Below, one piece after another: positions 18,113 to 26,172 of a DNA stretch of 64,000 nucleotides. The stretch's first letter is position 1. Each line of letters begins with the position of its first letter. The DNA is taken from NCBI GenBank assembly GCA_947377285.1, contig CANCFT010000008.1, forward strand, positions 1 through 64,000, read 5' to 3'. The stretch is from Bacteriovoracaceae bacterium. Lineage in GTDB: Bacteria; Bdellovibrionota; Bacteriovoracia; Bacteriovoracales; Bacteriovoracaceae. A program made the position numbers and the translations under genes. The notes under the pieces are model-generated. The model was given only the letters and a program-made list of their open reading frames with translations, had not been told where the DNA came from and made no database searches.

Positions 18113-18932
18113 ATTCTCAGCTTTCTTTTTTTTATTTATTTTCGCAATTTCTTGTTCAAGTATAAAATATACTCATTTAAAAAAAGAATTAGTCAGAGGA
18201 GAGGAAAGTTTTTCATATAATGATAACAATGGACAATATATTGCAAAATTATCTGCAGGTTTTAGTAAAAAGGATAAAACTTTTTTTACAAAGCGTGTTT
18301 TAGAAATTCCAGACAAAGAAAAAGACAATATTATAGAACAAAGTGTATCGATTTCAGATATTGGTTTAATCAAAAAGAGAAAGACTATTTTAAGACCTAA
18401 AATTTCTCAGTATAACGTTTGGTTTGAAGGAAAAAAGTACTTTTCTGAACTTAAAATGAATCCTGTCAAAAGAGCTATAGATGTCAAAATGATTAGTCCT
18501 GAATCTAAATGGAATGGGCAAAAACAAATCAAACTCCCAAACTCAAAATCTCTTTATTGCTTTTTTTCTCAAGTTGTAGAGTGTGCAAAAACGATTGGCT
18601 TTTTAAGTGAAGCAATTAGTAAAGAAACTGGAGTCATGAATTTTTATGTTGTGTGGGAAGGTTATCCTTATTTAAGTGAAACATTTTCTGACTTTCCGTC
18701 AGAACTTTTTTCTAAAGCTCAGTTGGAGTTCGAAGCTAAAACACAAGAGGGTACAAGTCGATTCAATTTAAAAGTAGGTGGACAGTCAATATTTTTTGAA
18801 GTTGATAAAAATGAACAGATGAAAAAAATGTTCTGGGTATCACAAGGGATTTCAATGATTAGTCGTTTAGTTAAAAAAACTAAAGACGACAGTGAAAACA
18901 TCCTTAAAGAATCGGGAGGAAGCCTTGAGTAA
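18105..18932 (+). CDS. Hypothetical lipoprotein
   Basis: A 275-residue protein with a signal peptide and lipobox AISC (Cys17 lipidated), followed by a Lys-rich, beta-prone mature domain. I recognise no family. It overlaps the PilZ gene by 8 bp upstream and the permease gene (TTG start at 18925) by 8 bp downstream, so it is translationally coupled to both. It does not look like an Opp-type substrate-binding protein: at 275 residues it is too short, and no SBP motifs are seen. Confidence 0.7.
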   Translation: MNKFSAFFFLFIFAISCSSIKYTHLKKELVRGEESFSYNDNNGQYIAKLSAGFSKKDKTFFTKRVLEIPDKEKDNIIEQSVSISDIGLIKKRKTILRPKISQYNVWFEGKKYFSELKMNPVKRAIDVKMISPESKWNGQKQIKLPNSKSLYCFFSQVVECAKTIGFLSEAISKETGVMNFYVVWEGYPYLSETFSDFPSELFSKAQLEFEAKTQEGTSRFNLKVGGQSIFFEVDKNEQMKKMFWVSQGISMISRLVKKTKDDSENILKESGGSLE

Positions 18933-19836
18933 GTTCCTGAACAAATTTCTGTATGCATTACTTACTATCTTTGTAGCACTTACTGCGATTTTTTTTGTTA
19001 TTAGACTTTCCCCAGGGGATCCCGTTGAAACTGTTTTAGGGCAAAAAGCAACTCAAGAAGAAATTAGTAAACTTAAAAACCAACTCGGCTTAGACTTGCC
19101 GCTATCATCGCAATATAAAGTATTTTTAATTGGATTAGCCAAAGGAGATTTGGGAAAAACAATTTTTGGTGCAAAAGATGTGAAAATACTTCTGCAAGAA
19201 AGAATGAAGCCCACAATTGTCTTGGCCACTATTTCAGTTACTTTGTCTGCAATGATTGGAATGTTTTTAGGTATTATGGCCGGATATAAAAAAAATAAAG
19301 GTTTTGATAAATTTTCTCGTATCATTTCTTTATTTGCGCTCTCCTTCCCAATTTTTTCACTCGCTCCTCTTTTGGTACTATTTTTTTCAATTAAACTGAA
19401 TTTATTACCTGTTTCAGAATGGGGTGATTTTAAACATAGTTTGCTTCCCATCTTAGCGTTAGTCATTCCTCTGAGTGCAATTATTATGCGCGTGACAAGA
19501 AATAAGTACTTAGAAGAAGTTCATGCTCAATGGGTAATTGTAATAAGAGCAAAAGGCTTAAGTGAAATATCAATTTTGTATCGAATTCTTAAAGTCTGCC
19601 TACCTACGATTTTAAATATTGTCTCTATCCAACTCTCTGTAGTTATCGCAGGGACTATGATTACAGAAACTATTTTTGATATCCCAGGAATGGGGTCCCT
19701 TTTATTTGATGGAATTCAAAATAGGGATTATCCGATTGTCCAAGGAGTAATTATTTACTCAACTGTTACCTATATGTTGATTTATTTTTTGATTGATTAC
19801 CTCAATGAATGGATTGATCCTAGGACTCAAGGGTAG
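18925..19836 (+). CDS. ABC transporter permease, OppB/DppB family
   Basis: Inner-membrane permease of the peptide/nickel ABC family, 303 residues with six helices. It has the typical N-terminal IRLSPGDPVETVLG after helix 1 and ends with the DYLNEWIDPRT tail of DppB/OppB. The cytoplasmic EAA-type loop is visible at VVIRAKGLSEISILYRILK. I chose the TTG at 18925 because GGAGG sits 5 nt upstream. The longer frame from 18892 has no such site and adds 11 polar residues. It is followed by the OppC partner 8 bp later. Confidence 0.88.
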   Translation: MSKFLNKFLYALLTIFVALTAIFFVIRLSPGDPVETVLGQKATQEEISKLKNQLGLDLPLSSQYKVFLIGLAKGDLGKTIFGAKDVKILLQERMKPTIVLATISVTLSAMIGMFLGIMAGYKKNKGFDKFSRIISLFALSFPIFSLAPLLVLFFSIKLNLLPVSEWGDFKHSLLPILALVIPLSAIIMRVTRNKYLEEVHAQWVIVIRAKGLSEISILYRILKVCLPTILNIVSIQLSVVIAGTMITETIFDIPGMGSLLFDGIQNRDYPIVQGVIIYSTVTYMLIYFLIDYLNEWIDPRTQG

Positions 19837-19844
19837 GTAAGGCG

Positions 19845-20678
19845 ATGAGTAAAAAACTAACAAAAGAAATGAAATGGGGCGGAGGAATACTTTCCCTTTA
19901 TATTTTATGGGCCATACTTTGGTTTGGTTATAGATTTTTAATTAAAGGTACATTTGCTCGACCTTATGTTCCGATGCTAGATATGCAATCAGAATTGGCA
20001 CTGCCTTTTTCAAAAGGATTTGTATTGGGCGCAGATTTGTTGGGACGATCATTATTAGAAGTTTTATCAGCAGGACTTACTTATTCATTAACTATTTCAC
20101 TTATAGTAACTATTGTTACTGCTTCTATTGGAATCCTTATGGGATATCTTGCAGTCAAAGGTCCAAGCTGGTTAAAGCTTGGATTTGATTTATTAATAAA
20201 TTTAATATTTATTTTCCCAAGCATTCTCATTGCAATAATGATTATGGCAGTAACAGGTCAATCTATGCAGGGATTAATTTTCGCTTTAATTATTACAGGT
20301 TGGACAGGATACGCCAAAATTGCGAGAGGTGAATCTAAGCGTGTCCTTGCTTTAACATATGTTGAAGGAGCACGGGCCATTGGTATTGGAGAACTTAGAT
20401 TATTTTTTCGGATTATCATTCCAGCAATTTTACCAGTAATGATCGTTAATATGGTTTTAGGAATTAGTGGCGTTGTTATCAGTGAAGCATCTTTAGGATT
20501 TTTAGGATTAGGTGCAAGTCCCTATTCATGGGGGGCGATGTTGGGAGCAGCTAAAACTGTTTTATTGGAAGCTCCACATATTGCCATGATTTTAAGCCTT
20601 ACGATGGCAGGACTTATAATAGGTTTAAATTTACTTGGAGATGGACTTCGAGATTATCTAGATCCAAATGAAAATTAA
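19845..20678 (+). CDS. ABC transporter permease, OppC/DppC family
   Basis: Second permease of the pair, 277 residues with about six helices. Family signs are GADLLGRSLLEVL, the EAA loop ALTYVEGARAIGIGELRLFFR, and GASPYSWGAMLGAAK followed by the C-terminal LNLLGDGLRDYLDPN. It starts 8 bp after OppB. No ATPase (OppD/F) or binding-protein gene follows. nagZ comes 18 bp downstream, so the cargo may be murein peptides or other oligopeptides (inference). Confidence 0.88.
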   Translation: MSKKLTKEMKWGGGILSLYILWAILWFGYRFLIKGTFARPYVPMLDMQSELALPFSKGFVLGADLLGRSLLEVLSAGLTYSLTISLIVTIVTASIGILMGYLAVKGPSWLKLGFDLLINLIFIFPSILIAIMIMAVTGQSMQGLIFALIITGWTGYAKIARGESKRVLALTYVEGARAIGIGELRLFFRIIIPAILPVMIVNMVLGISGVVISEASLGFLGLGASPYSWGAMLGAAKTVLLEAPHIAMILSLTMAGLIIGLNLLGDGLRDYLDPNEN

Positions 20679-20696
20679 AAAAAGTGCAGGGAAATT

Positions 20697-21782
20697 ATGA
20701 TTCAATTAGGACAATTAGTATTTACTGGAATTAGTGGATTAACACTTAAAGAAGAAGAGAAAAAATTTATTGAAAAAGAAGATATCGGTGGAGTTATTTT
20801 ATTTTCAAAAAATTATGAATCTCCTGCCCAGTTGGCTGAACTTGTAAACAGTATACAAAGTTTACGAAAAGAATATCCTCTATTTATTTGTACAGATCAT
20901 GAAGGAGGAAGAGTTGTAAGGTTTAAATCGCATTTCACTCAATTTCCACCGATGCTTGATATTGCACGACTTGATTCACCAAAATTATTTTTTGAAGTTG
21001 CTACAATTATGTCTGAAGAACTTCTTGCCTGTGGAGTGAACTTAAACTTGGCACCTGTGTGCGATATTTGGAATAATGAAAAAAATAAAGTTATTTGGGA
21101 CCGAGCCTTTGGTGAAGACCATGAAACAGTATCGAAATATATTTCATCAATGATCAGAGGTTTTCAAACAAATGGTATTCTTTCTTGCGCGAAACATTTC
21201 CCAGGTCATGGAAATACACTTAAAGATTCTCATATTGATTTGCCAATTGTTAAAAAATCATTAGAAAAAATTCGTGAAGAAGAATTTCAACCATTTATTA
21301 AAGCTGTAAAAGCCCGAGTCGATTTTATCATGATGGCCCATATAATTGTTGAAGAAATTGATCCTGTATTACCTTGCTCACTTTCTCCAAGAGCTCATGA
21401 AATATTAAGAGATGAATTAAAATATAAAGGGCTAATTTTATCAGATGATATGCAAATGAAAGCAATAACAGACCATCGTGGAACAGGTGAAGCTGCAATG
21501 ATGGCCATAAAAGCTGGAAGTGATATAGTTGAATATCGTGATATGGAAGAAGCAATGCTGGGCCTAGAAGGATTGAAAAAAGCTCAAAAAGACAAAACGA
21601 TTAAGCCTCTAGAGTTTAGTGATCGACTGGATAGAATCGAAGAAACTAAAAAACGATATTTTACTGACTACAAAGTGATATATGCTCCTGACATTGAAAA
21701 AAAATTCAATCGTAAAGCGACTCAAGCATTTATTTTAGATCTCAATCGGAAGATAGCCGATAAAATAGGTCAGAAAACTTAA
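20697..21782 (+). CDS. nagZ: Beta-N-acetylhexosaminidase NagZ (GH3)
   Basis: Removes N-acetylglucosamine from anhydro-muropeptides during peptidoglycan recycling. It is a 361-residue GH3 protein with no signal peptide, so it is cytoplasmic as expected. Motifs are LFICTDHEGGRVVRF, the signature KHFPGHGNTLKDSH with the catalytic Asp-His pair, and ILSDDMQMKAI with the nucleophile Asp. GCAGGGA lies 6 nt before the ATG. It sits directly after the Opp-type permeases. The products would feed the nagK/nagA/nagB-II operon at 41-44 kb. Confidence 0.93.
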   Translation: MIQLGQLVFTGISGLTLKEEEKKFIEKEDIGGVILFSKNYESPAQLAELVNSIQSLRKEYPLFICTDHEGGRVVRFKSHFTQFPPMLDIARLDSPKLFFEVATIMSEELLACGVNLNLAPVCDIWNNEKNKVIWDRAFGEDHETVSKYISSMIRGFQTNGILSCAKHFPGHGNTLKDSHIDLPIVKKSLEKIREEEFQPFIKAVKARVDFIMMAHIIVEEIDPVLPCSLSPRAHEILRDELKYKGLILSDDMQMKAITDHRGTGEAAMMAIKAGSDIVEYRDMEEAMLGLEGLKKAQKDKTIKPLEFSDRLDRIEETKKRYFTDYKVIYAPDIEKKFNRKATQAFILDLNRKIADKIGQKT

Positions 21783-21861
21783 ACGGGATAATATTTCCTT
21801 AATCTAAGTGCCCGTAAGTTTTTCACTTTCTCTGATATCATAAAGTTATGATGGAGAAAGT

Positions 21862-23208
21862 TTGAAAAAGTTCATTTGGAGCTTCTTTTTTCTTTTCGTT
21901 TTGTTGAATTCAGGAATGCTGAAAGCAATTGAATTTGAAGAATTAACGGCCGATAACAAATTTACAATTTATCACGAGTCTTGTGAACAGGGCCAGATGG
22001 CAAATTGTTTTCAAGAAGCTATGTGGTATAAAAAATATGAAAGATTAGATTCAGAAGAATTTAATAAATACCGCTCAACTAAAGAAACACTACAGGCCCG
22101 TCGCAAAAAAATAAAAACAGAAGATCCAAGTGCAGAATTAGACGATGAAAGTTTTAATAATTTAAAAACTGCTTTAACCTCTATGGCTGCAGAAGAGCAA
22201 AAACGAATTGCAAATGCAAAATATTTAACTCTTATAGATAAAGCATGCAAAGGTGGAGAGACAGCTGCATGTAATGAAAAAGAAGGAAAAAATGAAGCTA
22301 CTGGAACTGGATTATTATATTACAGTTCACTAATATTAATGGGACTAGCTGTTTTCCTCATTTCAAAAACTATCTTTACAGATGAAGATACTTTTCAAGC
22401 TCAAGAAAAATTAGATGAAGGAAGTAAAGTTGATGAAATGGCAAAACATGGAATTGTTTTGCGATATTCTAGACCTTTTTTCAAACGTTATTTTAGTCCA
22501 ATTGTTTCAGGCATGAAGAACAAAAAAGGATTAAAAGAAAAATACCGAAGACCTCTAGCTGCTGCTGGCTTAACTAATATTTTAACACCAGAAGATTTTT
22601 TTGCATTTAAGTTATTTCTTATTTTAGGTTTTCCAATTGTCTTTATCCTTTTAAAAACCTTTCTAGAAGCAGATTGGGATTTAATATTAATGCCTGTCCT
22701 TGCTCTCGTGGGTTTTTATTATCCTGATATTTGGATAAATGGAAAAATTCAGGATAGACAGAAAGAAATAATTGCAAGTATGTCGTTTAGCGTAGACATG
22801 TTGGCACTCTCTGTAGAGGCAGGATTAGATTTCGTAGCAGCAATGGCAAAAGTAATTGAGAAAGCAAAAGCTAATGCATTAACTGAAGAATTTGAAATTG
22901 TTATTAGAGAGATTAAAATTGGAGCAAGTCGAGCTGAAGCGTTAAGAAATCTTTCTTGGCGAGCTGATCTAATTCAAATATCTTCATTTTGTGCAACTCT
23001 TATAGCCGCTGATTCCGTCGGTGCTTCAATTGGACCTATTTTGAAAGCTCTGGCCGTTGAAATTAGACAAAAAAAATCTTCAGATGTGGAAAAAGCTGGG
23101 GCAACTGCTGCGACTAAGATTTTATTTCCAATGATGTTTCTAATTATACCTTCAGTTCTTATGATCGTCTTTGCACCAATAGTAATGGAGATGGTTAGTG
23201 GCAAATAA
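21862..23208 (+). CDS. Type II secretion F-domain protein (TadC-like) with periplasmic Sel1/Hcp-like N-terminal domain
   Basis: A 448-residue inner-membrane protein of Tad/Flp pilus platforms. It starts at TTG 21862 with GGAG upstream; the nearby ATGs at 21848 and 21851 run into a stop. A signal peptide (to about residue 23) is followed by an unusual periplasmic region with two Cys-containing repeats, CEQGQMANC and CKGGETAAC, like disulfide-linked Sel1/Hcp repeats. Helices then occur near 150 and 250-295. The T2SSF domain (SFSVDMLALSVEAGLDF through GASIGPILKALAVEIR) lies at about 305-415, with a last helix at the C-terminus. No TadA, TadB or pilin gene is nearby. It overlaps the DUF192 gene by 11 bp. 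Confidence 0.8.
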   Translation: MKKFIWSFFFLFVLLNSGMLKAIEFEELTADNKFTIYHESCEQGQMANCFQEAMWYKKYERLDSEEFNKYRSTKETLQARRKKIKTEDPSAELDDESFNNLKTALTSMAAEEQKRIANAKYLTLIDKACKGGETAACNEKEGKNEATGTGLLYYSSLILMGLAVFLISKTIFTDEDTFQAQEKLDEGSKVDEMAKHGIVLRYSRPFFKRYFSPIVSGMKNKKGLKEKYRRPLAAAGLTNILTPEDFFAFKLFLILGFPIVFILLKTFLEADWDLILMPVLALVGFYYPDIWINGKIQDRQKEIIASMSFSVDMLALSVEAGLDFVAAMAKVIEKAKANALTEEFEIVIREIKIGASRAEALRNLSWRADLIQISSFCATLIAADSVGASIGPILKALAVEIRQKKSSDVEKAGATAATKILFPMMFLIIPSVLMIVFAPIVMEMVSGK

Positions 23209-23557
23209 ATTTTATGTTTTAAAAGATCAATCGGGCACAATTATTTGTCAAAAAATGATTGTAGCAACTGCAATCTTAGATCGAATGAAAGGACTAATGT
23301 TTACCAAAGAAATGCCAAGTTGTGATGGTTTTTTAATTTCTCCTTGTAATTCAATCCATACTTTTTTCATGGTTTTTAATTTGGACGTTTTGTTTTTAGA
23401 TAAAAATTATAAAGTTGTGAAATCTATCTATAATTTGCCCCCTTGGAGAATGACTTTAATTTATTTTCAAGCTCATAAGGTTCTAGAAATGAAAGCGGGT
23501 GATATGAAAAGGGATATTAAGAAAGGCGATGTCCTAGAGGCTGTATGTATAAACTAG
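23198..23557 (+). CDS. DUF192 family protein
   Basis: A 119-residue single-domain protein with the DUF192 pattern (Pfam PF02643): DRMKGLMFTKEMPSCDGFLI, a central NSIHTFFMVFNLDVLFLDKN, and a final VLEMKAGDMKR. It starts at GTG 23198, inside the end of tadC, with GGAG 7 nt upstream. Unlike many DUF192 proteins it has no signal peptide. Its function is unknown. Its position between TadC and FHA genes, with overlaps on both sides, implies co-expression. Confidence 0.85.
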   Translation: MANKFYVLKDQSGTIICQKMIVATAILDRMKGLMFTKEMPSCDGFLISPCNSIHTFFMVFNLDVLFLDKNYKVVKSIYNLPPWRMTLIYFQAHKVLEMKAGDMKRDIKKGDVLEAVCIN

Positions 23558-25110
23558 TAGTAGTCGGTGGAAAAGCAAGAGGCCAAGAGTTTATTTTAAA
23601 GCCAGGAGATAATTCTCTTGGAAGAGACAGTTCATGTGACATTCAATTTCCAATTGAAGGAGTTTCCAAGAAACACTTAACTGTTACAATCACAGATGAT
23701 GTCGTTTACGTTCAAGATATGGGAAGTGCAAATGGCACTTTTTTAAATGGAAAAATTATAAAGCGGGCCACTGTCAAGAATGGTGACAAGATAGGCCTTC
23801 CTAACGCCGTCATGCAACTTGTTCAAGTTCAAGAGAAAAAAGTTGTTATAAAAAGAAAAATTTCAAATCAAAGAGAAAGAGAAGAGTCAACTGAGGATTT
23901 ATTAAAAGGTGGCTCACCACCAGATAGTTTAGTTGGAAAAGTTTTTTGGTTATTTAAATATAAGTTTATGCCTTCACTTCATGGAATAAATCAAGAATAT
24001 GAATGGCGTGTTATGCTCGCTATTTTTACAACAGCTTTTGCACTTATCACAATTACATTAACAATTTTTCCGGTTCTTCAAGACTCTAAGGAAGTACTTG
24101 TTAATGAAATTGCTAACAGAGGTGCGCATTACGCAGAAGAAATAGGAAGAATGAATGCGGTAGCCCTTGAGCAGAAAAATCTAGAAAGAATTGATACTAC
24201 ATTTTTAGATAGTGAAGAGGGTGTTGTTTCTTATGAATTATTTGACCTTGAAGGAAGAATAGTAAGACCGATTACGAGGCTTAATGAATATACAAATGAC
24301 CCTTTCTCAGTTCAAACTCGAGAATGGTTTGCAGTCAATAAAAATTCAAAGGTAAAAAAACAACTTTTAGAAAATAGTCAAATAGGTATTGGGAAAATTA
24401 TTTTAGCGTATAATACGAAGAGTGGGAATCCAGAACCGGTAGGATTAATTGCAATAAGATTTGCACCGAGAACTTTAGCCGTTGAAGCTTCAAAAAGCTC
24501 TAAGTTGTATTTTGAATCTTTGATAACTTCATTTTTAGTCGCCATTGTTTTTTTCGGAATAATTTATTATTTAACGTTAAAACCTATTGAAGAAATTCGA
24601 TTTCAGACGGAAGAAGCATTACGAGGAAAGCGCAGAAATGTTGAGAGTAAGCTTTTGTTTGAAGAACTCAATCCAGTTCGGAATGCAGTAAATACTACAC
24701 TTCAGCGAATTCGTGAATTGCAAAGAGATGAATCAGAAATAGATCCCAACGATATTGAGGGTGATGATTCGTATGTAAATACTTTAGTAGAATTTATGCT
24801 AGGAGCTCAAGGACCTGTCATCGTTTTAAATTCAAGTAAAAATTTAATAAAACTAAATACTGAAGCTGAAGATGTTTGTGGAATTCGATTATCAATGTCT
24901 GAAGGAATGAATATTTTAGATATTACAAAAGAAAGAGGATTTGCTGCAACTTTAATTGAACTTGCAGATAATTCTGCCAACAATTCGGGGACATCACAAA
25001 AAGGACATTATGAACTACAGGGAAAACAATATGATATTTTTGTAACTTCATTGTTAGGAAAGGATGGGTTTGCAAAAGGTTTTTATATTACTTTTGTATT
25101 GGATACTTAA
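23545..25110 (+). CDS. FHA-domain membrane sensor with periplasmic loop and PAS-like domain
   Basis: A 521-residue protein. The cytoplasmic FHA domain (1-95) contains GRDSSCDIQF, VSKKHL and GSANGTFLNG, the phosphothreonine-binding residues. A helix near 155-178 leads to a periplasmic domain of about 140 residues resembling a Cache-type sensor. A second helix (about 325-345) is followed by a HAMP-like segment and a PAS-like domain (VIVLNSSKNLIKLNTEAEDV). There is no kinase or GGDEF output. It overlaps DUF192 by 13 bp. It probably reads a phosphorylated partner and a periplasmic signal together (inference). Confidence 0.8.
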   Translation: MYKLVVVGGKARGQEFILKPGDNSLGRDSSCDIQFPIEGVSKKHLTVTITDDVVYVQDMGSANGTFLNGKIIKRATVKNGDKIGLPNAVMQLVQVQEKKVVIKRKISNQREREESTEDLLKGGSPPDSLVGKVFWLFKYKFMPSLHGINQEYEWRVMLAIFTTAFALITITLTIFPVLQDSKEVLVNEIANRGAHYAEEIGRMNAVALEQKNLERIDTTFLDSEEGVVSYELFDLEGRIVRPITRLNEYTNDPFSVQTREWFAVNKNSKVKKQLLENSQIGIGKIILAYNTKSGNPEPVGLIAIRFAPRTLAVEASKSSKLYFESLITSFLVAIVFFGIIYYLTLKPIEEIRFQTEEALRGKRRNVESKLLFEELNPVRNAVNTTLQRIRELQRDESEIDPNDIEGDDSYVNTLVEFMLGAQGPVIVLNSSKNLIKLNTEAEDVCGIRLSMSEGMNILDITKERGFAATLIELADNSANNSGTSQKGHYELQGKQYDIFVTSLLGKDGFAKGFYITFVLDT

Positions 25111-25116
25111 AATTAA

Positions 25117-26172
25117 ATGAATAAAGTTATTAATGTAAGAATTACGAATGAGCTAAAAAATCCGAACACTATCGGAATGCATTACCGTATTCTCTGCATG
25201 ACTGGACCCAATAAAGGTAAAGTATACTACTTGATCGGTAAAAGAGTAATCATTGGTAGAGGGGATACAGCAGATATTCAAATAGTAGATGTAAAAATTT
25301 CAAGAGAACATGCTGAGCTTTCATTCTCAGACAATGGATATACAATTACTGACCTTGGTGCTCAAAATGGTATTATTGTTAACGATGCAAAAGTTAAACA
25401 GAAAAAGCTTGAGGATAACGAAAAGATAGTTATTGGTCAGACGGTCTTTAAATATAATATTTTTGATATCTCTAATTCGCTCGTTGAAGTTCAAGAATCA
25501 ACTGTTGATATCAAAAATAATAAAGTTAAAAGTCGGCCTAAGTTTAACACTGCATTAAATGGTGGGCTTGATAACGATAACCATGATAATAAAAAATATG
25601 ATAGTAAGGAAGAAAAAGGTGGCTCGAAAATTATTATTATGGGAGCGATTGTTTGCTTAGTTCTATATGTTGTGATGGGTCCAACTGAAGCAGAAAAAAC
25701 TAAAAAACCAAAACAGCCGAAATCACCAACAGATTTTGAAAATCTTGACATAGTAGCTAAGAAATCAAATCAAGATGATACAGATACAAAGAAAAAATTG
25801 GATGGATATCTTCACAGCGGCAGACGAGAATTTAGCGAAGGAAATTATTTTAGAGCAATCGAAGATTTTCGATTGGCTTTACTTATTAATCCGAATGATG
25901 GCCATGCGAGCTTTTATCTTTCAAAATCTAAACAGAGATTAGATGAAGATATTGAAAAAAATTTTATAAAGGGGAAGCAAGAATATGAGTCAAAAAAACT
26001 TCAAGCAGCAATTGTTTCGTATTGCAGTGTAGTTCAATTGATTCAAAATTACCCAAATGATGATCGTTATAAAAACGCTATGCAGAAGATAGGTGCAATT
26101 GAATCGGAACTAGGCCAGGAGAAAGGTGAAATTAAATGTTTTGAAGAGAAATCAACCGAATCAAAAAATTGA
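25117..26172 (+). CDS. FHA-domain protein with one membrane helix and TPR-like C-terminus
   Basis: A 351-residue protein. The FHA domain at about 25-115 has GRGDTADIQI and ISREHAELSF, and then QNG followed by Ile-Ile, where the usual motif is NGT. A low-complexity linker, one helix near 170-188, and a C-terminal domain (about 225-330) with two TPR-like units (LHSGRREFSEGNYFRAIEDF, FIKGKQEYESKKLQAAIVSY) follow. The start has no strong Shine-Dalgarno sequence, and it lies 6 bp after the preceding gene. It shares its architecture with the next gene, suggesting duplication. Confidence 0.8.
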   Translation: MNKVINVRITNELKNPNTIGMHYRILCMTGPNKGKVYYLIGKRVIIGRGDTADIQIVDVKISREHAELSFSDNGYTITDLGAQNGIIVNDAKVKQKKLEDNEKIVIGQTVFKYNIFDISNSLVEVQESTVDIKNNKVKSRPKFNTALNGGLDNDNHDNKKYDSKEEKGGSKIIIMGAIVCLVLYVVMGPTEAEKTKKPKQPKSPTDFENLDIVAKKSNQDDTDTKKKLDGYLHSGRREFSEGNYFRAIEDFRLALLINPNDGHASFYLSKSKQRLDEDIEKNFIKGKQEYESKKLQAAIVSYCSVVQLIQNYPNDDRYKNAMQKIGAIESELGQEKGEIKCFEEKSTESKN

